DNA of 64,000 nt from Mesostigma viride (GCA_009746045.1 RPFO01000256.1:535441-599440); one strand, 5' to 3'. Positions 45,480 through 56,336 are shown, counted from the stretch's first letter. Numbers and translations: made by a program. The notes: generated by a model not told the origin, from the letters alone.

Positions 45480-47221
45480 TCGCATCGCCCACTGCCATGC
45501 CATGTCGCCGAGGATGAAGACCCGGAACTTGATCATGATCTCCACACCATCGAGCATCCACACCATCGAGCACCACGGGGATCTCATGCCCGGCCAGGTA
45601 CTTGATGACCTCCAGCCACGCTGCTGCATTCTTGAGCAGGTTCGCTCGCTTGTCACCCCCGGGGGATTCTAGGTTGACTGACACCCAGTCTGGCCTCTGC
45701 CATAGGTCTGGGAATGCTGGGTCGACTGGGCGTATCGACATCGCTAGCATGTTCATCGTGCCGGCGCCTAAGCGGGTTCGATGACCATCGCCGCCGCAGC
45801 CGATGTCCAGCTTAGCCCGTTTCGTGACCTTCATGTCCCGCCACACTGGTGAATCGGGGTTTTCCAGGAAAAGCCTCATCACCATCAACTGCACACAGCA
45901 CATGCGGGCGCGCAAGTCACAATTTATAACTCCAAGGCAGATTTAGGTAACCGTGACAGCACATACATGCTAGGACGATGTAAGGAAAATTCCAGTTAAT
46001 GAACACGCGGGGGGAAAAAATGTGCAATTCAGATTGACACTAGCTTTCCACTGACCTGAGCTGAGTTGGTGGGGTGATTTTGCCAGCCGTAGACGCCTGT
46101 CTCGAAGTCCGGCATCGCGGTGACATCCTCAGCGATGTTCGTGCGATATAGTGGTACGATGCTGTCCACTCTCTCGGTCTGGTCCTTGCGGGCTTGTTGG
46201 ATTAACTGCTCGCAGGGGACTACAGGCCCAAGGATTTTCTTGGCCCCGGCTGTGACCCTCACGGAGCATCCGCCTGGGATTGTATCGCGCAGCTTCACCC
46301 ACAAGCGTGCGTCTCTCACGTCCCTGCTGTGCTTGGCTATGGCGCGCTCGTCAAACCTGCGCTTGTCGCGCGCGGGGAGGGACAAGAGGACCCCTTGAGA
46401 TGACAACCTGGTCTCCCCCGTCCCGATGTGCTTCTTCAGGATCTCCTGGTCAGGCCACGCGACGGGTGCAGGGGGCCGCTTGTGCTGCAGCGTAGCGATG
46501 CGCGTTCTCATAATCCTCAGCATCGGCAGTGACTTTTTTGCCATGCCGATGCTAAAGGACATGAGGCTGTCCCGCGCACCCAGCAGAGCATCTCGCCTCG
46601 TTACCAAGGTCTTCTTGTTGCGCCTGTGGACCACATCAGCCAGTTCACCATCTGCATTCATGGTGAGACACCTGCGGGAGCGATCCAGCTCCCTCTGCAG
46701 CTCAAAAACTGGCCACTTCTCCATTTCCTTGAGCTTCTCCTTCTTGCGGTCCACCTCGGCGTCCAGCTGGGCGCACTCCGCCGTAACCTCCTCCAGCTTC
46801 CTCTTCAGGGCTGCCCTCGGCTCCCGGGCATCCTCCTCTTGCAAGGTCTTGATCTCATCTTGCAGCTCCAGGTAGTCTTTGATGCTGGTGTTAAGCACGC
46901 CTTGTCTAAAGGCCAAGTCAGCCTGGAGCTGCGCGATGGATGCGAGGAGCTGTTGCTCTCTCGCTGCCCACTGTCCTCGCTCTTCCAATAGAGCGCCATC
47001 TGCATCGGAGAGGGGCAGTAGGAACCCTTTCAATATTGCCCGAATCAAGTCTGGGATGCTTCCATCCATCCCAGCTGGCAGAGCATTTACAAATCCCAAA
47101 TGGCGAGCGAGGCCCTTGAAGGCCATGACTTCACCATCGGTGAGGCCAGCTATTTCTATCTTATTGTGCTTGCCCGTATTGCTCAAATGGTCTTCCAGCA
47201 GGACTTGGTGAACACGTAACG
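45480..47221 (-). pseudogene. Coiled-coil gene disrupted by 16-bp duplication
   Basis: Exon 47221-46056 (acceptor CCATGCAG, needing one base from an unseen upstream exon; donor CTCAG|GTCAGT) joins in phase to exon 45888-45480 (acceptor GTGTGCAG). The protein opens with a helical domain (LSNTGKHNKIEIAGLTDGEV), then ~150 residues of coiled coil (QDEIKTLQEEDAREPRAALK, RKKEKLKEMEKW), a basic region, and a globular C-part ([38 protein letters not shown]). At 45541-45572 the 16-mer TCCACACCATCGAGCA is tandemly duplicated. One copy keeps the frame into [20 protein letters not shown]; two copies shift it. The C-part with FILGDMAWQ recalls multicopy repeat-associated proteins of algae, but I cannot name the family. 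Confidence 0.6.
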
Positions 47222-49856
47222 CTGCATGGAACAAGGTAGTGGTGGACACAAATCAATATGAGGGTTTCAGGGGACCGTAGTGGGTAGATTTTTTTTGAGT
47301 GAGTAAAAATTCAGCTTTTATTTCATATCATTCCTATGTCAATTGGGAAGTCTCTGTGTTGATTGGAACCTGTAACTATAGCGACTAATTGTTGATGACA
47401 CCACTAGTTGAGGGTACTACCCCGCCCCCACCATACACCAATGGTGAGCTACAAATGCATGCACCAAGCAAGAAAAAATAAACCCAAGACTGCAAAAATA
47501 TGAGAAACAAGACCCCCTATTATTAACAAAGGAATTTGCCATCATAACGAGCTGAAATTTTGCAGCAGTGCGGTTCAGCCCCCTCGGCCCTCGGCCAGTT
47601 TTGAATACAAGTACGTGGTGTTGATCATTTTACAATGTGATTGGTCTGATTTCACTAATTAAGAGGGAAAAAAGACGCGACTTTGGGAGAGAAACTGATT
47701 AACTATGAGGAATACTCATTCTTTTACTGAGCTGAATAGCCACAATGTTTCACCAAGGGGGCAGCTACATGGGAGTACGTGGTTTGCATAAGAACGGTTT
47801 GCCCATTCTCCTAAATGATAATATTCGTCCTAAATAGCGTCGTTTTCTTTAGCTCACCACCGGTGCGTGGTTGGGGGTAACCCCCAATAACCCCCAACAA
47901 AAAAGTACCCCCAACAAGTGCAGTGGGATAAATGCCCAACAAACATCATCTTCACGGTCCCCAAGCATTATTGGATATGCTTCAAATGCATTACATTTAT
48001 AAAAGGTATTTTTGGTGGGGTGCTAGGGATGTCCCCTCCCCTTCAGATGAATCGCAGAGTTCTAAGCAAAGAAACAATTCCAAAGCAAAGAACCAACTCC
48101 ATTATTAACATACAGCTACCAATGCACTCGGTGCACTAAATTACATGCAAGAGGCCTACCTCCATTTGCTCAATTGCACAAGTAAAACAGTCACGTCATT
48201 GCTAATATCCTAGGCACACAACTGCTCACAACACAAGACCGTTTTTCCCAATGCTGTGAGAATATATTATTTCAAAGCCTGTGAGAATCTCAGCTGGGCT
48301 AGTGAATATCTGAAGGATGAGCTGTGAGGGAGAACGAGGAATGTAAACTGAAAAGGAAGTTTATGTTGGAACACAAGGTTTTTTCCAGTTCAGAACCAGT
48401 AATGGCTTCAATTGTAAATTAAAGCACGCCAGCAGTATCAAAATGCATGGAGCCACTTAAAGCTGTAAAGTCTTCAACCTAGAAGGAGGCCTAAAATGCA
48501 TGGAAAGGATGTCCACGTGGGTTTGTTGCCATGTACGTACCTTCCACGAGGGTGGCCAACGTTGCCACTGGCTGTTGCCTTTGGGAGATTTTATCAGGCA
48601 TCTGCATGCAGCAAACGGGTACATTTTGCATTGCAGAAACGATTGCATACTACGCATGTTCATAGCGTCAGGCGAGTGCGGGACACAAGTTCACTGCGAT
48701 AAATTGCGACGGCAGTGCAGGGCGCGTATACGAACGTGATGCACCAATACTGCGTGCACCGAGACGTGGCATCGCAGGCGTGGCAGTGCTGCACATTGTT
48801 TCTAAACGACAGTGCAGCACATTGCACCACGGCACGTGACTAATTAAACCAAAGCCTGGCCTTAAAGCCTAGAAAAAGCCGACACGGTGTTGCCTGCAAG
48901 GGGCAGCGCTTGTTGTGGCCGGCAAAGGAACTTGAAATGCCAGGAACTTGACAAAGATTAACCTGGCATGCGCCAGCAATCTTAAGCAGTCTAATCAGCA
49001 TCCACGCTTCAACAAAAAAACCCACCTTATTTCGTCATTCGGAATGTCGTCGGCAGTTAGGTCGCGCCAGTTCCCGGGTCGCCTGGGCACTCGCAAGGCC
49101 TGCACACAGAGTAACTGCGCCGAAATGCACAGGTGCTTTACGACAAACTGCAGGAAACCAAAATTACCTTATAGCACCTTTTCCGAAGCTCGGGCATACG
49201 GTCGCATCCCGCTGCGAGTTTTCAAAAGCAATATAATGCAACGTCCTGACCCTCGAGCCCGTTTTCCCAGTTTCTGCGCACCCATTGGACAAGAAATTCA
49301 AATTTCGCGGCGACCGGCGCAACGCCACAACACGCACGACTTAAAATCAGGTCTAAAACTTGCAAAACAATCATATTTCTCCCTACATTTATCCTCCTCG
49401 ACCACTCTGGCTGGCAGCCATGACCTCCAAGTGCCGTTCAACGTCCCTAACGTCTAAAACAACGTAATTTACGTTGCTATGCATCGTCCAGCCAAAAATA
49501 CAGTACAGTAATGTCAACGATGCGGGTCAGACTGGGTCGACAGGGAGTCGTGCTTGAACTTCCCAAGTTTTATGGGGGAATCTCGCGAAACCTTAGAAAC
49601 ATTTTTGCCCAGCATTTGTGCGTGACAGTACGGTACGTGCGCTGGTTGGTCCTCTGACAGTTCCCTGTGCCAGGGCCAACCGGCTGCCCGTCAGTTGCCC
49701 CCGTTCAGAAAGTTTCGTCGAACTTTACTTCAGATTTGGAAATCATGAACGTGCGGTTGGAGTTTCGCGGGGGAACCCAAGTTCGCAAGTAATCCGCCAA
49801 TGATGCGCTTCGAACACTTGCCCGCTAAAAATTCAACAGCCGCTCCGGCTGGCCAC
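47222..49856. other. No recognisable gene
   Basis: Moderately AT-rich. A 5' exon of the - strand coiled-coil gene should lie somewhere here but I could not place it. A + strand frame of 169 codons (48948-49457) has no recognisable motif. A GGGGGTAACCCCCAATAACC block at 47874 is the only obvious simple structure. Confidence 0.4.
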
Positions 49857-50943
49857 TTAAACGAAACTTGATGCTACCAGGCCCATGAGGGTAAGAAGCT
49901 GGTTCTTCAGCTCGTCAGCAAGAGAGGTTGACCTGGCTTCTGGGGGAACTAGCGACGTAGCACCACTCGGCCGACTCGCGGCGAGCGCGGTCGGTGACCT
50001 CCCGTTGCTGGGCCTGGCGGTGGTCCTCCAGCTCCTGGAGCTTTGTTTGTGGCGATGGCGTCGGTGGTGGAGGCGGTCGCTGACCGCAGCAGGTCCGCGT
50101 AGGAGAGCGGCGGGAGGTCGCCAGCATCCTGCCGGGCTGGCTGGGATGCAATGGTGGCCGTCTGCTCCGCTATCTTGGGGACCTGTGTGGCCAGGCCTCG
50201 GTGTGGGCGGTGATGGCCTCAAGCTTCTTCAGCTAGCACGCCACACTTGCCCTCCACCTGGTTAAGGCAAGAGACAAGTGCAGCATGCGTTTCCGAAGCC
50301 TGCGCCGCGGTGTGTAGCGCCGTGAACTGGGGTTGTAGCTTGTGGACGACCTTGGTTTCCACGTTGGAGACCCGGGCCTCGACCGTGTTGAGCGTGGTGT
50401 TCAGCGATGTCAGCTGCTCGGCCAGCGGCCAGGTCACGTGCTCCTCCAGCACTGCGCGGATGTCATCCTTGCAGAGGGAGGAAGCCGATGGGGCTGCCGG
50501 CTGTGCGGGGGCTGGGGTGCGGAGCGTTCAGGTGATGTCGCCGAGGCGGATCTGGAATTGCATGGCTGGTCAAGATAATCAGGCGTTGTTGTACTTCGTC
50601 AAAAGCATAGAGCCAGGACATGTCTCCAATACAGTAGTCGATATCTAGTCGCCCCCTTCTGGGGCACGAAGAGCTTCCGCGATCCTGTTCGAGGAACTGG
50701 AGAACCTCGATGCATTCCTGCGGCGACAATTCTCGCCACACGATGAAGGAGAATCGTCGGTCGCCGGGGAGGAACTGGCTCCATTTGCGATCGTGGCAGG
50801 GTTTCTTGGGCTCAGGCGAGGCGCTGGGCGATTGGGCTGCATGCTGGCGGTGGGTTGGCGAGCCCAGTTGGCTGGGCAGGAACGATGGCGAGAGGGTTGG
50901 GCTGGGAGCCGGTAAGCTCCTTTTCCAAACCCCGTTTTGCTAA
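49857..50943 (-). pseudogene. Second copy of the 10415 family, frame-broken but longer
   Basis: From 50943 downward the sequence parallels 10915-10415 (AKRGLEKEL, GSQPNPLAIV, LANPPPA), then RRFSFIVWRELSPQECIEVL and LYAFDEVQQRLIIL in other frames. It passes the KDDIRAVLEEH point and continues as LTSLNTTLNTVEARVSNVET (50452-50222), a coiled coil. A further shift leads to PQTKLQELEDHRQAQQREVT and ADELKNQLLTLMGLVASS. At least four frameshifts. The domain order (Pro-rich, helical block, coiled coil) would suit a LINE first ORF. Confidence 0.6.
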
Positions 50944-51059
50944 TGACCTATGCTTGGAAAACCCTACATTCATGAGAAGCCATGCCCTAGCTCTTGTATA
51001 GTGATGATGATCTTCCCCCCTATGTCGGGGCCTTTATGTAGGTTGACATCAATATGTAT

Positions 51060-51656
51060 GACATATGTATGACGACCTAACCCCCGCTCAGCAACAGCAG
51101 CGACGCGACCTGTGGCCGGACTGATACCTCCGCCATAAGCAGGACCCCCAGAAGCCCAACCAAGGTGTACTGGAGGGGCGGGGACCTGATGATCAACCAC
51201 AAGATGTGGACGCCCCCAGCGGGCTAGAATAGCAATAGCCCTAGCTTGTAACCATTGGAGTCACTGCCGCTAAGGCAGCCATGCCTAGAATGTTTGCCTA
51301 GCTGTGCCAACACACCTAGTCACGTGCCGCCAACGCACGGTACACAACCAGCCATAGCCTTAGCCTAGTCCGGCCTAAAGTATACAGCCATGCTACGCCC
51401 TGGCTATGTACGTTCAGATTACTTGCCCACGCTATACTTGTTATGCTACGCTTACATGGGTCTTATTGCACCCACAGTTTGCCGGATCGTTAGCGTGTCC
51501 GTTTAGCTAACGCGCCCGATTGCGGCTGTGGCATGCCTTTGGCATGAAGGAGACTGGGGGTCTCTGCCCTTTCTCCTGTAGTGCACACACAGGGATTAAA
51601 AGCACTTCGGTGCTCCGTGACTCCCCAACGGGAGCACGAGTTTAATTAATTAATTA
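51060..51656 (+). mobile_element. LINE family A 3' end, inverted partner of 41185-41919
   Basis: Starts TAACCCCCGCTCAGCAACAG (the end of the LTPAQQQQRRDLWP coding tail, here with an in-frame stop after LWPD). It runs through the shared 3' UTR (CAGTTTGCCGGATCGTTAGC) and ends with the hairpin (51610-51645) and (TTAA)n. The ~580-bp inverted pair encloses 41.9-51.1 kb. Confidence 0.75.
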
Positions 51657-51662
51657 ATTTAT

Positions 51663-51900
51663 GTAGGTTCCTGATAACATAGTGGTGTGCAGCCGGTGCC
51701 CTTTGTACACCCATGCAGAGCAGGCGTAGTTTACACACTACATGCACGTACCCTTGCAGGAAGTAGGGCTCCCAGAGTGTATTATAGGCCATATACCCCA
51801 AGAGGATCGAGGAGGCGTTTTGATGAGTAGTATCCTCAGGGACATTAATTAATTAATTAAGTAAGTAGGAACATAACTCCGATGGGATTGACATAGCCCG
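51663..51900. mobile_element. Family B tail fragments in both orientations
   Basis: A diverged forward tail (GTGGTGTGCAGCCGGTGCCC, GCAGGAAGTAGGGC, GTATTATAGGCCATATACCCC) is followed by (TTAA)n and then a reversed scrap (AACATAACTCC...GGAGAAGGGGCATAATAATT). This is a nested insertion with tail-to-tail geometry. Confidence 0.55.
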
Positions 51901-52049
51901 GAGAAGGGGCATAATAATTAATTAAGTAGCTTCCATCATCATTCCGTCATCATTCCGTCATCGCGACTAGGAGAAGTGCACCACCCTTATGCTGGCATCT
52001 GCCACCCCTATAGTGACCCTATAGTGACCGCGGCCTGGGATGGGTCTCA

Positions 52050-52080
52050 CCCTAAGCCCTAAACCCTAAAACCCTAAACC
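52050..52080. repeat. Interstitial telomere-like repeat
   Basis: CCCTAAG-CCCTAAA-CCCTAAAA-CCCTAAA: four units of the plant/green-algal type telomere sequence. They lie about 110 bp outside the first hairpin repeat of the viral element. Confidence 0.8.
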
Positions 52081-52189
52081 ACTTGCAAAAACAGAAGTGC
52101 CCCCTGCCACCACTGCTCACCAGATTGTGACATTTAGGCTGGCATCTGTCACCACCCCGGCAGTTGTGATGGTGTGTTGGGGGTGTGAC

Positions 52190-52680
52190 AAGGATGGCGA
52201 AAAATTGCACGTACTTACTCTTATATAAAGAACGCCCAATTTTTCGCCACCCTGCCACCCCTTGGCGCGGGTCATAGGAGGTGTTTGTCAAGGTGTGACA
52301 AGGATGGCGAAAAATTGCACGTACTTACTCTTATATAAAGAACGCCCAATTTTTCGCCACCCTGCCACCCCTTGGCGCGGGTCATAGGAGGTGTTTGTCA
52401 AGGTGTGAGAGTGATGGCGAAAAATTGCACGTACTTACTCTTATATAAAGAACGCCCAATTTTTCGCCACCCTGCCACCCCTTGGCGCGGGTATAGGAGG
52501 TGTTTGTCAAGGTGTGAGAGTGATGGCGAAAAATTGCACGTACTTACTCTTATATAAAGAACGCCCAATTTTTCGCCACCTTCCCCCACTGGCCGGCGCT
52601 GAGGTGGCGTGGGTTGTTGGATGTGGCGAAAAATTGCACGTACTTACTCTTAAGAAAAGACCGCCCAATTTTTCGCCATG
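52190..52680. repeat. Five 109-bp repeats each with a 12-bp-arm hairpin
   Basis: Cores at 52196-52248, 52306-52358, 52416-52468, 52525-52577 and 52625-52677. Each core has arms GGCGAAAAATTG and CAATTTTTCGCC around a 29-base middle (CACGTACTTACTCTTATATA...). Spacers read CCTGCCACCCCTTGGCGCGG + GTCATAGGAGGTG. The fifth core keeps its arms but the middle has TTAAGAAAAGACC instead of TTATATAAAGAAC. Candidate left terminal region of the viral element. Confidence 0.9.
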
Positions 52681-52997
52681 TCCTCGCAGGGTGAGGGAGC
52701 CGGCGAGGGCCGCGCGGCGGGGTGTGCAGAGTGTTACTCTGTTAACCTCTGGAAACTCAGACGACCTATGCAAGAATCCCACACGACCTGTGTCGATGCA
52801 TAAGAGGTTTACTCTGGATTTTTAACCTGCAGTTAGAACTGCAATTCGAGACGAAATGAAAATTGTTTTCAGCATATATTGACGCGTTTTATACTGCATA
52901 AACGAATTCATTAAAAAATATAACACGTTTACATTCGTTATCAGCTCGACAAGAGCGAAAATGGCAAGCTCGTTGCCGTCGTCAACAAGACGACAAT

Positions 52998-53528
52998 CTA
53001 CTCCTTGTCCTTGGAGTGTCCAGTCAGGCTCTTCACGTACGAGGCGGAGTTCTTCTTGTCGCCATGGCCGTGGGAGCTTGACGCTCCCTCGCGGCTCCTC
53101 TTCCTGCCATTGGAAGTGGCGGTCTTTGCGTCCTCGAAACCCTTCTTTACCTCCTCCCATGCCCTGTAGAGCGCAATGGGGGAAATGCCTGGCTGGCGCT
53201 TGGACTTGGAGAAGCCATTGAGGAAATCGTCAACCATCTTAACGCACCCGTCGGCTTGGTCGAGGCGAATCCACTCGCAGCGGTCCTCGACCTTCCTCGG
53301 CTTTGCCGCATTCTTCTCGTAGACCCACTCGACGCAAATTTTTGGCGTCTTGCGGTCGACATCGTCATATCCGGCGTCGTGAATCTTGAAGACCTCGCAG
53401 GTAGGTCCGGTGCCTCCAACAGCACCTTCGTTTCCGGAAAGAAGGGAGACCTTGTGCGTCAGGTGTGCGAGCTGGTCAGATATCTTTGTCTGGCCGTCCT
53501 CGAGACCATCGAGGATTTTTCCAAGCAT
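52998..53528 (-). CDS. Hypothetical viral-element protein, basic C-terminus
   Basis: The first in-frame ATG is at 53528 (176 codons); the frame itself is open from 53645 with no earlier ATG. The N-terminus is a short coiled coil (MLGKILDGLEDGQTKISDQL + AHLTHKVSLL). The middle has KICVEWVYEKN and VDDFLNGFSKSKRQPGISPI. The tail is Lys/Arg/Ser-rich (SNGRKRSREGASSSHGHGDK), suggesting nucleic-acid binding or a nuclear signal. No family recognised. It is the outermost gene on the left of the element, next to the hairpin repeats. 53646-53911 shows no gene. Confidence 0.6.
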   Translation of the reverse strand: MLGKILDGLEDGQTKISDQLAHLTHKVSLLSGNEGAVGGTGPTCEVFKIHDAGYDDVDRKTPKICVEWVYEKNAAKPRKVEDRCEWIRLDQADGCVKMVDDFLNGFSKSKRQPGISPIALYRAWEEVKKGFEDAKTATSNGRKRSREGASSSHGHGDKKNSASYVKSLTGHSKDKE

Positions 53529-53911
53529 TGCCAGCGCTTCTCGCAAGGCCCTGCGTTTCGGGAAGCCATGGCTACCGGCAGAGAGCTTGCAACGTGAGAT
53601 GCGTGACTTGCACGTGATTTTGCCTATTTGTGCACAATGTGCCAAGGTCCGTTACGTCTGCTGGCACGGCCTGGACAGGACGCGAAGGTGGCTGGACTTG
53701 TACAAGTGTCGAACTTGGCTAAATTTCGGAGCGATGCAAGTCTAAGGTGGCCTCTACCACGTGGCGAGTTCTGGGACGTGAATTTAGGTAAAAAGACTCG
53801 TAAGCGTGCGAGTAATCAACTGGGTCACTTGTCAATCGCCTGAACGAAGATTCTAGAGTGTCCACGAGAGTGAATTTTCCGAAGCAACCACCCATATATA
53901 ATTCGTAGAAA

Positions 53912-54420
53912 TTACTTGCCATGACAATTGCACTTATTGAACCCGCGAATCTTTTCAAAACGTAGGATGCACACAAAACCACCCGTCTGCACCGGTGGGA
54001 ATTGAGTCTCGTTTCCGTCAAGTCTGTCAATGTACGACGCTCCTACCGTAATATGTCCTCCGTTTCTGAACAGGTGTGGGTTCTTTAGGTTAAAAAATGC
54101 GTGTTCGTTGATCATGGCGTAAGAAAGGATGTCCCCGTCTGATCCACCCATGACAGTCTCGTTGCATAAAACAATGCAATCCTGTTGGTTATGCTCACCA
54201 CCGGAGAAACTCGGGGAAACAAGCCCGACAATAGCACGGTCCTCATCAACAGGCACTGCGTCAACGTAGGCATAATGCACACCACCGCGCCATGTACTGT
54301 CAATGATGGGCGCCCTCGGGTCTGGTTTGATTCTAAATTGACGTAACCCGGTGGTGGAGTCAATCACGTTTTCAGAGGCCTTGGAATCTAGCACTATTTG
54401 ATAATAGGTGGGTATTCCAT
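53912..54420 (-). CDS. Virion-type hypothetical protein, N-terminal frameshift
   Basis: The main frame runs 54394-53912 but has no upstream ATG; an ATG at 54420 opens MEYPPIIK and stops at once. One extra A in the AAA run at 54397-54399 would join the two. The body is beta-rich (RQFRIKPDPRAPIIDSTW, GGVHYAYVDAVPVDEDRAIV, GGHITVGASYIDRLDGNETQ) and ends GGFVCILRFEKIRGFNKC. This looks like a small capsid or cement protein by composition and neighbourhood, not by recognised homology. Confidence 0.55.
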
Positions 54421-56111
54421 TGCTTTATTACAATTAGAGATAATAGTTTTTCTACGCTGGGATGGCGGCGGGAGTCCCCACTTGGCCACGAGGTATCCGC
54501 GGATCCGTTCAAGTTCCGCTGACGTCTTGGCGGTGTTGTAGATAAGGATCTCGCCGATCCACCCGTCAAAGGCACGACTCGCGTTGGATGAGTCTCCTCC
54601 AATAGCGAGATTTCCTGAACCAGTTGTAGGGTCCGATCCGATTCTGTTATAACCAGCTCGTCCGTCGAAGCGGGTGAAAAGGCGTTTGTACTGCTGTTGC
54701 ATGAAAGCGCCAGGACGTGTGCCTTGTTGTCAAAGAACTGAGCCCTGGTGCTCACGGTTTCGCGTACACTGGGAGCGAATAGGAACGGTCTGTACTCTGA
54801 CTGATAAGACATGAGATAACAATTGCCGTTCGTCGATCCAAGCATATAACCTCTAATACCCGTATAACCCTATTTCTGGATACGTTGCAGTCGTTAGCTG
54901 TTTGGCGACTAGGAGGATGCTCGCATTGACCCCGACGTGTTCCAGAAATTGTTCACGGACTCTAACAAGCCAGACCGCGAGTTGATAAAGCGGAGGGACC
55001 GTTTCGAGTTCAGCTCCGCCGTATCCAGCGTAGGGCACTTGGTGGAAGTTGCCTGCGTCACGTGGTACCCGTTCGGCCCTTGTCGTTCACGCGCATCACG
55101 TTCCCCCGCCGTGTTTTGCTGGGTTGTGCCCGACGTGTCGCTGAACACCGTGGCGCTGTCGGACGGATCGTACCACGCGAACAGCGGGGTCGTTGCCGGG
55201 TTGTAATGTACGTGAATGACAGCGTGTTGGATGCTGTGTTTCCAAGCCCTGACGTTGCGCCGTCACGGTGCCCGCGCCCACGCTTACCGTCGTCAAAGTC
55301 CGACATGGTAGGGGTCACATCGAATACGTGCCGCTTCCCAGCAAGTTGGACGCGGTTCCGTTGGTTACGGCGATGTCGCCCAACGTGAACCCGGCGACCG
55401 ACGTGCTAAAAGTGGCCGTGATGGGTAAACAGCACCCGTCGGGTTCCGGACAAGAGTCACCGACGGATTTGCCGAGTACGTGAACGACAGTGTGTTAGAT
55501 GCCGCGTTGGCGTTCCCTGTCGATGCGTCCACAACAGTGCCCGCGCCCACGCTGACGTTCGTTGAAGAATTGGCGATGGTTGGCGTCACTTGGAAGGCGT
55601 ACGACGCCCCACTTCCGGTCAGGTTGGCGGCGGTCCCGTTGGTCACGGTGATGTCGCCCAACGCGAACCCCGTCACCGACCTGCTGAACGTGGCTGTCAC
55701 GTCCACGGGTGATGAGGATGGCGTCAAGCCCGCGGTCGTCGCGAGGGTTACCGTTGGAGGTGGCGAATACGTGAAGACTAACGGAGTTGCTGCGGTGTTG
55801 CCGGTTCCTAGCACGCTGCTTGCTGCGTTCCCTCCAACAGTGACTGTTGTCAGTGAATAAGCTACAGCTGGAGTCACAGAGAATGTGTAAGAGGCGCCGC
55901 TACCCGTTAAACCAGATGCAGTACCATTTATGACAACGATATCACCCAAGGTGAACCCGGTGACTGTTTCGCTGAATGCTGCTGTCATTGTAATCGGTAC
56001 CGCGCTAGGATACAGTCCGTGTGTAGTTGTTAACGTGATTGACGGCGCTGTCCTTGCCGGTTTGCGCTTCTTGCGAATCAAAGCAGGACAAATACCATAA
56101 TCAAACGACAT
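54394..56111 (-). pseudogene. Adhesin: Ig-like repeats plus LamG-like domain, frameshifted
   Basis: ATG at 56111. Two intact and one broken ~90-residue repeats follow, each with AxFSxxVTGFxLGDIxVxNGT, then (N/G)LTGSGASYxFxVTP, then (T/N)VSVGxGT: bacterial-type Ig-like modules. After a frameshift near 55425 the third repeat continues in other frames (TTVSVGAGTVTA; ATSGLGNTASNTLSFTY). A LamG/concanavalin-like domain follows: PLFAWYDPSDSATVFSDTSG, GPNGYHVTQATSTKCPTL, and FDGWIGEILIYNTAKTSAEL, ERIRGYLVAKWGL. At least five shifts. Receptor-binding or glycan-binding on the virion surface is the natural role. Confidence 0.75.
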
Positions 56112-56137
56112 GGAGCTAATATAATATCATCGTCACA

Positions 56138-56308
56138 TTATTTTTTAGAGTTTGGTAGCGGATACTTGAAGGTGGGGAGAAGGGGCAATGCTCGTCTAGC
56201 TGGCATTGTCATGGACAGACCAGAATCTGCCATTTCAGGAATGTCAAAAATCAACTTCAACCTGTTAAACGGATTAGCTGTGATGCTAGGGTCTCGAAAG
56301 TAGTCCAT
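56138..56308 (-). CDS. 56-residue ORF between adhesin and capsid genes
   Basis: ATG at 56308, TAA at 56138; too short for usual ORF cut-offs. The protein begins MDYFRDPSITANPFNRLKLI and ends PTFKYPLPNSKK. It fills the only gap between the capsid gene (stop 56337) and the adhesin (ATG 56111), and an AT-rich leader (AAAAAATATATAC) precedes it. Unlike most genes around it, it has no frameshift. Function unknown; a small virion component is plausible by position. Confidence 0.5.
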   Translation of the reverse strand: MDYFRDPSITANPFNRLKLIFDIPEMADSGLSMTMPARRALPLLPTFKYPLPNSKK

Positions 56309-56336
56309 CGTTTGTCATTACACACGTATATATTTT

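Noticed and set aside
43720..45915. 720- and 526-codon Ser/Leu/Pro/Ile frames and 390-412-codon Gly/Arg/Glu frames
   Set aside because: Frames through the GGAT/GGGA array; the only real coding part is the - strand exon 45480-45888, read into the array by chance.
48948..49457. 169-codon + strand frame
   Set aside because: No recognisable domain; codon pattern irregular. Kept only as a remark in the region entry.
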